This document shows, one piece after another, positions 17,598 to 26,445 of a DNA stretch of 64,000 bases. The DNA comes from Deltaproteobacteria bacterium (lineage in GTDB: Bacteria; Acidobacteriota; Thermoanaerobaculia; Multivoradales; JAHZIX01). Position 1 is the stretch's first letter. Each line of letters opens with the position of its first letter. The stretch lies in NCBI GenBank assembly GCA_022601195.1, contig JAHZIX010000018.1:62001-126000 (forward strand). Reading direction: 5' to 3'. The notes below the pieces were generated by a model that saw only the letters and a program-made list of their open reading frames with translations, did not search any database and was not told where the DNA came from. The position numbers and the translations under genes were made by a program.

Positions 17598-17764
17598 GGG
17601 AAACTTCCTTCTAGTCGTTGTCATTTTCAATTCGCCACGTCAGGAGCCCTGTCAGATGAAATAGATAAGAAATAGAAGCCTATGGCACACCTACCTCGAA
17701 GCGTGCACCACAGGCTTCTTCGAGCGCCGGGGAACGCCTCCATCCCCCGTCACTCTTCATCCAT

Positions 17765-18106
17765 TCAGTCAGTAGTACCTACTGGTGATTCTACCGCTCG
17801 TTCTTCGACGTTGACGGCGGTACCCAGGGGATCCGCTTCCTCTCCTTCGGCCTTCGTCTCCAGCTCCGGATTCAGGCTCTCGGTTGGATCTACGGCGCAG
17901 TCACCACCGCCACCGAAGGGACAGGCTCCGGTCGCCCAGCCAGCACAAGTGGTGGTCATGCCGTTATCGCACGCGCAAACTTGACCGGCGTAAATCTCTA
18001 CCGTCGCACAGCGAGATTCGCAGAATTGCGCCACCGCAAAGGCAGGACCTGTAGCTAAAAAGGCAGCGACCAAACCCAACAATAGAAACGTTTTCGATCC
18101 ACGCAT
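17765..18106 (-). CDS. Small secreted cysteine-rich protein
   Basis: 113 residues; AGGAGG about nine bases before the ATG. The signal peptide (FLLLGLVAAFLATGPAFA) is typical. The mature N-terminal half has seven Cys (FCESRCATVEIYAGQVCACD, then TTTCAGWATGACP and GDCAVDP), a pattern suggesting a disulfide-stabilised mini-domain. The last 45 residues are acidic and disordered (ETKAEGEEADPLGTAVNVEE). Function unknown. Confidence 0.65.
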   Translation of the reverse strand: MRGSKTFLLLGLVAAFLATGPAFAVAQFCESRCATVEIYAGQVCACDNGMTTTCAGWATGACPFGGGGDCAVDPTESLNPELETKAEGEEADPLGTAVNVEERAVESPVGTTD

Positions 18107-18526
18107 TGAACTATCCTCCTTCAGATTGAGAAGCTACCGTGAGTCTGCTGTACAGCCAGTAGACGCCCTCGGTATTCAGCTGCTCTGAAACCACAGACCG
18201 GGCAAGGCTCTTGACGACGCTCACCGAAAAGGGCGACACCCAAAAGGATCGTCCCCGGCGATCGGTCCGCAAATCTTGCCGTTCTGCATCGCTACGCGCA
18301 GCGAAGAGGGAAATGGAATCAGCGAGGAGAAAAAAGATGAAAGAAACCTAATATCCCGACTGACGGTATCGGTCCACAGGGAGGGGTTCGACGGCGTCAG
18401 CAGTGCCGAGCGCCCGGACGTAGTGATAACCGCAGCAATGAGGGTCTCGGGCTCTACCGCAAGGAACTGCGCCAGCACTTCTTCCAAGCTTACCGACTCT
18501 TCACAGAAGCCGGTTACAACCCCCGC
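18107..18526. other. Intergenic, 420 bp, with a transposase relic
   Basis: Between the Cys-rich protein and the 3' end of the kinase. The right-hand part is the transposase relic described separately. The rest shows no gene. Confidence 0.4.
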
Positions 18527-18540
18527 TTACGACCCCTGAG
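18428..18540 (+). pseudogene. Relic of a REP-associated transposase C-terminus
   Basis: One plus-strand frame reads KELRQHFFQAYRLFTEAGY from 18461, close to LREQFFQAYRLFTEAFRRA in the transposase at 10653-11609. No HUH part precedes it; stops and other sequence lie upstream. It runs antisense across the last codons of the kinase gene, which ends at 18527. Confidence 0.6.
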
Positions 18541-21106
18541 CGAGGGCTTCGAGGCGGCGACGGGCGTCGCGAGTCTTAGGGGCCTCGTTCCCCAATGCCG
18601 CTTGCAACTCCTCGTGGGCAGAGACCAAGAGGGGCTTGGCTTCCTCCAAGCGTCCAAGCCGTACCAAGCTCTCCCCCAGGACGCTTCTCGAGTAGGCCGG
18701 GTACCAGGACCCGGCCAGGCTTTCGGACCACACTTCGAGGCCCTCCCGAAGCAACGTTTCTGCCGCCTGTGGGCGGTCGGTGTCGATCAACACCAGCGCC
18801 AGTCCTGTTGAGGTGATCAGGGTTCCCGAGTGGCCGGGGCCGAAGACTCTCCGTACCAGGTTGACCGCCTCCCGGTAGGCCTCTTCGGACTCTTCGAAGT
18901 CGCCCTTGGTGCGCAGCAGGGAGGCCAGGTTGTTGAGAGCCAGGGCCAGCTCCGGATGGTCCGCGCCGAAGAGCTCTCTTTCCAACTCGAGAGCCTGGCG
19001 GTAGGAGGTCTCGGCCTCCCCCAGCTTGTCCTGCTTCTTGAGGGCCAAGGCCAGGTTATTGAGCAGGGTGGCGACTCGAGGATGCTCTTCTCCCCGATAG
19101 CGACGATGCAGCTCGAGGGCTTCCCGGTAGAGCTCTTCCGCCGCCGGCTGGTCTCCCAACTTGGCGAAGATCAGTGCCCGAAAGGCCACGGCATCCGCAT
19201 ACTCGACCCGCTGCTCCGGCAAGAGATCCCTCGCCAGGGTCAAGGCTTGCGTCGAAGGGCCCTCAGCGCTTTGGTAGTCCCCTCGGTAGCAAAGTACATC
19301 GACCAAGTTGTTGAGAGGACGTACCAAGTCCGGGTGGTGCTCTCCGAGCCGTTGTTGGAAAATAGCGGCCGCTTCTCGGGCCCTCTGCTCTCCCAACTCG
19401 TAGTCGTCGTCGAAGGCATCCGCGACTCCCAGGGTACTGAGGCTCTCGGCGAAGGCCAGGCTGTCCTCCCCTAAGAGGCGGCTCCGCAGCTCCACTGCCT
19501 TGGCCAATTGAGCACGAGCTTGAGAGGTTTGTTGCAAATCGAGATAGATGGTGCCCGTAACATCCAAGAGGGTGGCGTACACCTCCGGTTGGTCCCCAAG
19601 CTCCCGGTCGAGGGCCACAGAGCTGCGATCCACCGCCTGGCGCACGGTCAGATCCTCCCCTTCTCCGGCAACGTTGAAGACGCTTTTGACGAAGGAAAGA
19701 ACGGCCCTCAGCTGATCCCTCTCCCGGGTGATCTGCAGGGATTGGATAGCCAAGGCGATGGCGGCGAAAGTGACGATCATCGCCACCAATGCCGCCGTGG
19801 CCACCGCCATCCGGTGCCGCCTCAGGAATTTCCCACTGCGGTACATCATCGTATCCGGGCGGGCCAACACCGGCAGACCCTCCTGGTGCCGGCGCAGATC
19901 TTCCGCGAGCTGCTCCGGCGAGCTATAGCGCCTTTCCGGGTCCCCATGCAGAGCCTTGGCGACGATGAGGTCGAGATCCCCTGCCAACAGCTTGTGTAAC
20001 TGCTCCGGCCGGGCACTGCGCAGCGCAGCCAGGTCCTCGACGGTGGCCGTTGTCTCGTTGGGCTCAGCGCTATCTCCCAAGGAGGTACCCGCGCTCCCGG
20101 TGCTCCCGGCAACACGGCTCTTAGGGCTGACCTCCTCACTGGGCTTGGTGGTCGGAGCTGAGGTCATCTGGGCCTCGATCTCGAGGGGAGACAGTCCCTC
20201 CAGGGAGCGGGGCAAGTTGCCGGTGAGGAGTTTGTACAGCAGAACTCCCAGGGAGTAGACGTCACTGGCTGTAGTGATACGCCGCCCCAGGATCTGTTCC
20301 GGGCTGGCGTAGTGAGGGGTCATCAGGCGGGCCCAGGCGACGGTCGGTTCTTCCGGCGGAACACCCGGTTCCGACTCGAGGAGTTTGGCGATACCGAAGT
20401 CGAGAAGCTTCGGTTCGTGGTCGGCAGTGACCAGAATGTTGCCGGGTTTGAGGTCCCGATGCACCACCAAATTCTGGTGGGCGTACTGAACGGCAGCGCA
20501 GACCTTGCGAAAGAGGTCGAGACGAGCCTCTACCGGGAGTCTCTGCCGGTCACAGTGTTCGTCGATGCGAACCCCATCCACCAGCTCAAGGACGAAATAA
20601 GGCAGGTTGTCCTCGGTGGTACCGCCATCGTAGAGCCGGGCGATATTCGGGTGTTCCAAACCCGCAAGAATCTGCCGTTCCAGGCGCAGCCGCCGTAGAG
20701 CATCAGCGCTCTCCATACCTTGGCGAATCACTTTCACCACCACCGGACGCCGAAAGGTACCGTCCACTCGGTTGGCTAGAAAGACGGTGCTCATACCTCC
20801 TTGGCCGATCTGGTCGAGCAATTCGTAAGGACCGAGGCGCCGACCCGCGGGCGAGGCCCCCTCGGATGGCTCCGCCGTAACTTCTGTCGCTCCTCCTTCG
20901 GCGACGAGCCTTCCCAAAAAGGACCCCGCCTCCTCATCCGACTGCAGTAGGTTCTCGAGGCAGCCTCGTAATTCGTCGTCTTCGCCGCACTCCGAGCTCA
21001 AAAAGGCTTCGCGATCTTCCGCCTGGCAGGCCAGTGCCTTTTCGAAGAGCTCTTCGATCCGTTCCTGACGCCCGGACTCGCGGTCGGACTTGTCCTCAGA
21101 TTTCAA
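18527..21106 (-). CDS. Serine/threonine protein kinase with TPR sensor domain
   Basis: 859 residues. An N-terminal charged helix is followed by a Hanks-type kinase at about residues 93-345: glycine loop GQGGMSTVFLA, catalytic Lys in VVVKVI, catalytic loop VVHRDLKPGNILV, DFGIAKLL and the later PHYASPEQILG, all key residues intact. A Ser/Thr-rich insertion precedes the kinase end. One membrane segment follows near residue 440 (MAVATAALVAMIVTFAAIAL). The C-terminal ~400 residues are TPRs (EAETSYRQALELERELFGAD, HPELALALNNLASLLRTKGD), probably periplasmic and possibly sensing a ligand. The ATG overlaps the end of the sigma gene by 11 bp, so the two are translationally coupled. Confidence 0.9.
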   Translation of the reverse strand: MKSEDKSDRESGRQERIEELFEKALACQAEDREAFLSSECGEDDELRGCLENLLQSDEEAGSFLGRLVAEGGATEVTAEPSEGASPAGRRLGPYELLDQIGQGGMSTVFLANRVDGTFRRPVVVKVIRQGMESADALRRLRLERQILAGLEHPNIARLYDGGTTEDNLPYFVLELVDGVRIDEHCDRQRLPVEARLDLFRKVCAAVQYAHQNLVVHRDLKPGNILVTADHEPKLLDFGIAKLLESEPGVPPEEPTVAWARLMTPHYASPEQILGRRITTASDVYSLGVLLYKLLTGNLPRSLEGLSPLEIEAQMTSAPTTKPSEEVSPKSRVAGSTGSAGTSLGDSAEPNETTATVEDLAALRSARPEQLHKLLAGDLDLIVAKALHGDPERRYSSPEQLAEDLRRHQEGLPVLARPDTMMYRSGKFLRRHRMAVATAALVAMIVTFAAIALAIQSLQITRERDQLRAVLSFVKSVFNVAGEGEDLTVRQAVDRSSVALDRELGDQPEVYATLLDVTGTIYLDLQQTSQARAQLAKAVELRSRLLGEDSLAFAESLSTLGVADAFDDDYELGEQRAREAAAIFQQRLGEHHPDLVRPLNNLVDVLCYRGDYQSAEGPSTQALTLARDLLPEQRVEYADAVAFRALIFAKLGDQPAAEELYREALELHRRYRGEEHPRVATLLNNLALALKKQDKLGEAETSYRQALELERELFGADHPELALALNNLASLLRTKGDFEESEEAYREAVNLVRRVFGPGHSGTLITSTGLALVLIDTDRPQAAETLLREGLEVWSESLAGSWYPAYSRSVLGESLVRLGRLEEAKPLLVSAHEELQAALGNEAPKTRDARRRLEALAQGS

Positions 21107-21695
21107 GCAGGGTTCCCTTCACCAGATAGGTGTGCAGCCAGGCTCGTGCCAAACGCCAGCGGCGAATCACCGTGGCGGTGGAAATTCCCATCACCTCGGC
21201 AGTTTCCACCTTGGTGAGGCCGCTGAAGTACCGCAGTTCCACCAGGCGAGCCAATTCTTCGTTGGTTCTCTCTAGGACATGGAGAGCGCCATCGAGCACC
21301 AGGAGACTGATGGCGGGTTCCACCCGCGAGTCCATCGACTCCTCCAGCTGTAGTTTGACCAGATCACCGCCCCGTTTCTCCGATCCCTTGCGACGGGAGT
21401 GGTCCACCAGAATGCGGCGCATCATCTTTCCGGCGATGGCAAAGAAATGAGCCCGATCTCGCCACTGCACTTGGTTCTGGTCGACCAACCGTAGGTAGGC
21501 TTCATGAATGAGGGAGGAGGTGTCGAGGGTGTGGTCGGACCTTTCGTACCTCAGAAAGCTGGAGGCCAAACCGCACAGGCGGTCGTAGATCATCGGCATC
21601 AGCTCGTCCAGGACTTCGGGGTCACCTCCACTCCAGGACTTCAGAAGTCGAGTGATCTCGTCGGTCTGCGGGTCGCCGGTTGAGTCGGATTGCAC
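21096..21695 (-). CDS. TIGR02999-type ECF-like sigma factor
   Basis: 199 residues with the pattern of the TIGR02999 sigma factors common in Acidobacteriota and Planctomycetota: DTSSLIHEAYLRLVDQNQVQ, HFFAIAGKMMRRILVDHSRR and the HTH KVETAEVMGISTATVIRRWR. In this family the sigma gene is very often followed by a serine/threonine kinase-TPR gene, exactly as here. It probably directs transcription of neighbouring or self genes in response to kinase signalling; the target is not evident. Confidence 0.9.
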   Translation of the reverse strand: MQSDSTGDPQTDEITRLLKSWSGGDPEVLDELMPMIYDRLCGLASSFLRYERSDHTLDTSSLIHEAYLRLVDQNQVQWRDRAHFFAIAGKMMRRILVDHSRRKGSEKRGGDLVKLQLEESMDSRVEPAISLLVLDGALHVLERTNEELARLVELRYFSGLTKVETAEVMGISTATVIRRWRLARAWLHTYLVKGTLLEI

Positions 21696-22043
21696 GGGGA
21701 ACCATTCTATGGCACCCAGCCCGGAGAGACCCCCTCAAAACCAGCCTCGCCCAGACTCCTCGAGAACCTGACCGAGGGAGGAGTGGTTCTGGCCTAGTTC
21801 GAATTCGCCACGGCGCGTCTGCACAAAGAGTCCAGCTTGACGACGAAACCTAGCGGCGCGGCGACAACTCCCTATCGGTCAGACATGTCCCCGCTCTTTT
21901 TCCGCCAGGCTTCTCGTCCAGCTGGAGTGCCTCAGAGCCTTCGCTCTATTCGACCCAGGCCAGAACCAACTACCGAACAAGCTGCCAACTCTCGCCCAGG
22001 CTCCTCATAAAGCAACCTGGACGAGTGTCGGGTAGGAGCTCCC
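21696..22043. other. Intergenic, 348 bp
   Basis: Separates the sigma gene's start from the 3' end of the cytochrome gene on the same strand. It should include the sigma gene promoter. No gene or clear regulatory site was found. Confidence 0.4.
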
Positions 22044-25000
22044 TTAGGGAGGGGGCGCGGTGATCTGCAAGCGCTGCCAGCCAGCAGCGGCTCTGGCGCC
22101 CCCGGGGTTCACCACTTCCACCCAATGCCAATTCCAAGCTATCGGGTTGAAGGTGCCCAAGGGGGGAGGTTCGGCCACGGTAAAACCGAAATCCGTGTAG
22201 GTCGCGGGCACCCCTGGGGCAAACTGTCCGCCGACCATGAGGCGATAAAACAGCAGAGGTTCCAGCTCCACCGCTGTTTCCCAAATCCGCCGGCCATCGT
22301 CGATGACATCGGTGGGGTGGATGGGAAGGACGAGCTCTCGGAACTCGTCGGACTGGGCCTCCAGGGAGAGGTTGGGATTCGGCGGATTACCGCTCTGAGA
22401 ATTATGGGTGAATATCCGGAGGGTCGCACCGTGCTCGATGCCCTTCCCCTGCACTCGAAAGCGCCGCGGGGCTTCGTGGCGAACGCTATCGAGACCATAG
22501 GCGCCGGGAGGGCCATCCTGGAGCAGCCCATATTGGTACAAGCGGACGGTGTGAGACAGGGAATTGCCATGGACCTCATTGTCGTTGGTGGCCGGGAAGT
22601 TCCCTGGGTTGGCCAGAAACGCCGGATCCTCCCAAAGGAGACTGAGCTTCGGCACCTCGAAATAGGCGGTATTGGGAGCCATGGGCAAAAGCTCGATTTG
22701 GCTCGGCGCTGCTGCCACCAATCTCAACGCATTGCCACTGGGAGCTGCCATGCGTCGTTCGCTGCCCAACGGTGTGGCCACGAGCACAAGACGGTCATCC
22801 GCAGCAGTGACCAAGTTCAAGAGGCTGGCGCGGTCTAGGGTGACCCCAAGAATATGAGGCTCCTCCCGATAGATCGGCACGGGGCCACTGAAGTCATACC
22901 AAAATCCCCGCCAAGAGCCGCCGATGAAAGCCTGCACCGCCAGACCGGAGTTCGCCAACTTGGCCTGACCTTCCGAGATGGAAAAGGCGTTGGTCGTCCC
23001 CTGGAGGTTCTTATTGGCTGCCGTAACGGTATAGGACAGCCCAGCGGTAGGCGCCAATCCCCAATCGAATTCGTGACCGAACTGATTCAACGAGTGGAGA
23101 TTGGTGCAAAACAACGTCGCCTGACCGCTACACATAGCCGCCCGGAAGAAATGGAAGTTGAAGGCGTTGAGAGTCGCCACTCCATTGAGATCCTGGCCAC
23201 CGTTCTGCAAGCGCAATCCGGTATGAGTGAGACCCTCGAATCCGACGATGGGAGAGTCGATGGGATTCGAGCTGCCATTCAGGTCGAGGCGAGCTTCCCG
23301 CTGAAACAACCCCTTGAGCTGAGCGGTCTCGATGGGCTGAGCGGGAATGGGAAACTGCAGCACCGCGTGAGGAAGAAACTGCAACTGAGGCGGCGGATCC
23401 GGATCCCCCGGCACGACGCCGATCTGCTCTGTGAGCATGTTGTTGCTGCCCTCCGGCAGAGAATGACAGTGAGCACAAGACCCGGTCTGATCGGTTTGGA
23501 TGATGTGGTAAAGCTTCATCCCTCTCATGGCGCCGCTACCGGAAACCTCCTGGCTCGTATCGTCATCGTCCGGGTCTCCGAGGGTTCCCGAGTAGGCCCG
23601 ACCGAGAGGTTGCTTGGGATTGGAAGGGTAGTGGATGGAGTTGACGAACTCTTCGTAAGCCCTCATGTCCGCCGTGGACAGCTCATCCCCATCCAAGAGT
23701 CCCTCGAAGGCGGGGTTGAAGGCGGTAAAGTCCGCCCGGTCTCCCCGCCAGTGATAGGGCGCGTTGGTGAAGAGATCCTGCATACTCTGGGGGACTTCCC
23801 AATTGAGCAGCCCTTGCAAGGTCTGGGTGACGATGAACTCCTTGTCCGCAGGAAACTCCGTCAGGGTAAACCCGCCGCTATCGAATAGGTCCGGGGGAAT
23901 GGTCACCGGTTGAGCCTCGGGAGTCCCCAGATCCCACGCCAGGGCATCGGTGCGGCCGTCGATATGGCAGCTGGCGCAGGACACGGTGCCACTTCCCGAC
24001 AGTCGGGCATCGTACATAAAACGTCGGCCCCGATGGATGTACTGGGGCGTCGGGTCGTTAGCGAGAAAGAAGTCCGCGACGAAAGTCTCGCCATTGGGGT
24101 CAAGAATGGTCACCGAGTTGTCCAGACGATTGAGAACATAGAGGCGGTCTCCCGGGTCATTCGCCTGCCCGGCGTTGGCCCGCTTCAAAGCGAGGCCTCG
24201 AGGCCCGGCCATGGCTTTGGTGGGGCGATTGGGATTCGTCGACGTCACCGGTGCGATGCCGATGCGCCGCCGAGCCCAGGAGTCCGGCGCCATGGTCAGG
24301 TCCGGCACGATGATGCCGATGCTGTCGCTGTTGAAACCGGCGACGAAGACTTTATCCACTTCGCCGCCATTCTCCAGCAGGACGACATCCGTGGGCTGGG
24401 CGATGGTCGCGGCAGGTGCTGCCGGCACCATGCCCGGAGGGCCGGAGGTGCTCGGCACGAGATTGAGATCCCGGCGATGGATGGTGGCATCCCCGGAGCA
24501 CAGATCCTCCACGGCGTAGACCATGCTCTTGACGAAGCCGGTGGGCTCCTGGGCCAACACCGGCTCATCTCGCACCGTGGTGTTCTGGGCTTCGGCACCG
24601 ACCAGGTAAAGGTCTCCGGCACTGGAGAAAGCCATATTGAAGTTGGTGGTGCCAATCTCTCCAAAGGCTTGCCGCACGCCGGTGGTGAGGTCGGCGCTGA
24701 AGAGGTCGAAATCGAAGGGATCGACCGGCGCATTGATGGCCGGGATCACCACTCGCTCATTACCTCCCTTGTTGCCGAGAATAAACAGCTTGCCGCAATT
24801 GATGAGAATCGCGTGGGGCTCGTTGAGGGCGATCTCATCGTCCAGGCTGTCGAAGTCAATATCCTGCCCTGTGGGCACCGACGCCGGTAGCACTTCGAGA
24901 CCGGGACCGACCGCATCCAGAGTCAAGGCGTTGTACCAACCGAATCCCTTGAGGGTCTTGTGGGTGGCAAAGAAGGTGTGGGTTCGCACGGTGCCCCCGT

Positions 25001-25448
25001 CGCCGTCCGGAACATCGAAGGAGTAGAACGCTACGTCCATGGGCTCGTCGCCGACCCAAGCGGTCTCCAAAACCGTCGCCGTCAAGGAGCCGGGCCCGGA
25101 GGGAGCTTTCACCGAAATCATGGTTGCCGAGTCGCCGAGAAAGTTCATCGTATAGAGACGCTGGAGCTCCTCGTGCCAGCGCACCGTCACCGGCTCTGGC
25201 CCAGTGGGCACCCTAGCCAGCAGCCGCAGATCTTGGGGCACCGTTTCGTCGGTGTCGTAGATTTCGATGGAACCATCGGGCGTGTTGCACACGAAGAGGT
25301 AATCGTGGCCACCGATGCGGGCGGTCTCGATAGGGTGCACTTGGGGACTCTCGACATTGAAATAGTCGGTTCGCCCCTGCCCTTCCGTAACCCAGGCCGG
25401 ACCCAACAACACCGAGAGAAATACGACGATAGCGGTTGAGACTCTCAT
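22044..25448 (-). CDS. Secreted beta-propeller protein with two heme-c (CxxCH) motifs
   Basis: 1134 residues from ATG 25448, with AGGAGG and a usual gap; a GTG two codons earlier is less likely. Signal peptide ends VTEGQG. The N-terminal half is a seven-bladed YVTN-like propeller (DYLFVCNTPDGSIEIYDTDE, PEPVTVRWHEELQRLYTMN). Two c-type heme motifs follow, CASCH (about residue 490) and CAHCH (about residue 658), inside GTVSCASCHIDGRTDALAWD and GSCAHCHSLPEG. The remaining C-terminal ~450 residues are beta-rich. The plan resembles bacterial di-heme cytochrome c peroxidase/MauG-like proteins fused to a propeller; electron transfer outside the inner membrane is likely. Exact substrate not known. 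Confidence 0.8.
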   Translation of the reverse strand: MRVSTAIVVFLSVLLGPAWVTEGQGRTDYFNVESPQVHPIETARIGGHDYLFVCNTPDGSIEIYDTDETVPQDLRLLARVPTGPEPVTVRWHEELQRLYTMNFLGDSATMISVKAPSGPGSLTATVLETAWVGDEPMDVAFYSFDVPDGDGGTVRTHTFFATHKTLKGFGWYNALTLDAVGPGLEVLPASVPTGQDIDFDSLDDEIALNEPHAILINCGKLFILGNKGGNERVVIPAINAPVDPFDFDLFSADLTTGVRQAFGEIGTTNFNMAFSSAGDLYLVGAEAQNTTVRDEPVLAQEPTGFVKSMVYAVEDLCSGDATIHRRDLNLVPSTSGPPGMVPAAPAATIAQPTDVVLLENGGEVDKVFVAGFNSDSIGIIVPDLTMAPDSWARRRIGIAPVTSTNPNRPTKAMAGPRGLALKRANAGQANDPGDRLYVLNRLDNSVTILDPNGETFVADFFLANDPTPQYIHRGRRFMYDARLSGSGTVSCASCHIDGRTDALAWDLGTPEAQPVTIPPDLFDSGGFTLTEFPADKEFIVTQTLQGLLNWEVPQSMQDLFTNAPYHWRGDRADFTAFNPAFEGLLDGDELSTADMRAYEEFVNSIHYPSNPKQPLGRAYSGTLGDPDDDDTSQEVSGSGAMRGMKLYHIIQTDQTGSCAHCHSLPEGSNNMLTEQIGVVPGDPDPPPQLQFLPHAVLQFPIPAQPIETAQLKGLFQREARLDLNGSSNPIDSPIVGFEGLTHTGLRLQNGGQDLNGVATLNAFNFHFFRAAMCSGQATLFCTNLHSLNQFGHEFDWGLAPTAGLSYTVTAANKNLQGTTNAFSISEGQAKLANSGLAVQAFIGGSWRGFWYDFSGPVPIYREEPHILGVTLDRASLLNLVTAADDRLVLVATPLGSERRMAAPSGNALRLVAAAPSQIELLPMAPNTAYFEVPKLSLLWEDPAFLANPGNFPATNDNEVHGNSLSHTVRLYQYGLLQDGPPGAYGLDSVRHEAPRRFRVQGKGIEHGATLRIFTHNSQSGNPPNPNLSLEAQSDEFRELVLPIHPTDVIDDGRRIWETAVELEPLLFYRLMVGGQFAPGVPATYTDFGFTVAEPPPLGTFNPIAWNWHWVEVVNPGGARAAAGWQRLQITAPPP

Positions 25449-25815
25449 GTTCACCTCCTAATCAGCTCTCGCATAGACAGATCTGCCTACAGAACAAGGT
25501 CAACCCGATTCCCGACCGAGGCAATAAATTCCTAGGAAACGATCGGAAAAGTCCAGGCTTCTATTGGATTGGGAGTCCCATTCGTCGCGAATTGCCCTCA
25601 TCAAAGGGGTTAATTTTTCCGATACCATGACCCTCAGCGAAAGTAGGGATCCTCGCCTCCTCGAAGACCCTCGGCACAGCCAGGGCTCGGGAAACTACGG
25701 CCGGGAAGGCACCCAGAGAAAGCGCTCAGAAAAGGCACCGAGGGAAAGTACAGCTCGAAAACCTAGGGCGAGGATTCAGACAGCCAGGGTTACCAGCGTA
25801 GGGAGTATCGAGGCT

Positions 25816-26262
25816 TTGATTAGAACCATGAACGCGGAAGATGTCGCCGAGGTGCTGGAGGTCCGTACCTCCACCATCGAGAACGCCATGACCATGGAGG
25901 CTTTGGAAGCCTACGGCATTACCGAAGACTCGGTGATCGAGGGCATGAAATCCCACACTCGAGGTTGGGTTTGCGAGATCAACGCCCGCATCGTCGGCTT
26001 TTCCATGGCCAGCCGGACCAACGGAGAGGTGTTGGTCCTGGCCATCCTACCCAGCGTCGAAGGAAGAGGGATCGGTGCCCGCCTCTTAGGGGAAGCGCGG
26101 GATTGGCTGTTTTCCGTGGGTTACGACGAGATCTGGCTCAAGACCACTCCCGATCCCTCCCTGAGGGCCTACGGGTTCTATCTCCATCAGGGCTGGAAGC
26201 CTTCCGGCACCATAGAGGATGAAGACGAGGTCTTCGTTCTCGCTGCAAGGGACCAGCCCTGA
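25816..26262 (+). CDS. GNAT-family N-acetyltransferase
   Basis: 148 residues if TTG 25816 is the start (GGGAG upstream); ATG 25828 is another choice. The open frame reaches back to 25564 with a possible ATG at 25627, but those extra residues are arginine-rich and unlike the family. The domain has the GNAT acetyl-CoA loop VLAILPSVEGRGIGARLLGE (pattern RGIGARLL), the N-terminal MNAEDVAEVLEV and the later YGFYLHQGW. The protein should transfer an acetyl group to an unknown amine. It stands alone between two minus-strand genes. Confidence 0.8.
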   Translation: MIRTMNAEDVAEVLEVRTSTIENAMTMEALEAYGITEDSVIEGMKSHTRGWVCEINARIVGFSMASRTNGEVLVLAILPSVEGRGIGARLLGEARDWLFSVGYDEIWLKTTPDPSLRAYGFYLHQGWKPSGTIEDEDEVFVLAARDQP

Positions 26263-26284
26263 CTTCTAGCCCTAACTTTTCACC

Positions 26285-26437
26285 GAATTCGTCGCGAGAC
26301 ACCGAAGATGCCTGGAAATCCAAGGAAGAGGGTGTTTTCTGCGACGCAGGCATAGTTACTCTCTGTCGAGAAGCAGAATCGCCATCTGACGCAGGAGTTC
26401 TAGGCAGATCCGGTGTCGCAGCAGAAAGTTGGTGAGA
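26285..26437. repeat. Dispersed ~155-bp repeat, copy A
   Basis: This intergenic stretch aligns by eye with 45258-45412 (copy B) at roughly 70% identity. Shared runs include ATCCAAGGAAGA, GACGCAGGCA, CAGAATCGCC, TCTGACGC and TGGTGAGAAG in the same order. It abuts the stop codon of the gene to its right. Copy B is inside a coding region, so the element appears to move or spread. Confidence 0.7.
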
Positions 26438-26445
26438 AGTTCGGG

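Noticed and set aside
22854..24890. Long plus-strand frames (344 and 326 codons) opposite the cytochrome gene
   Set aside because: Mirror images of a clear minus-strand gene with two CxxCH motifs; no ribosome sites or domain patterns.
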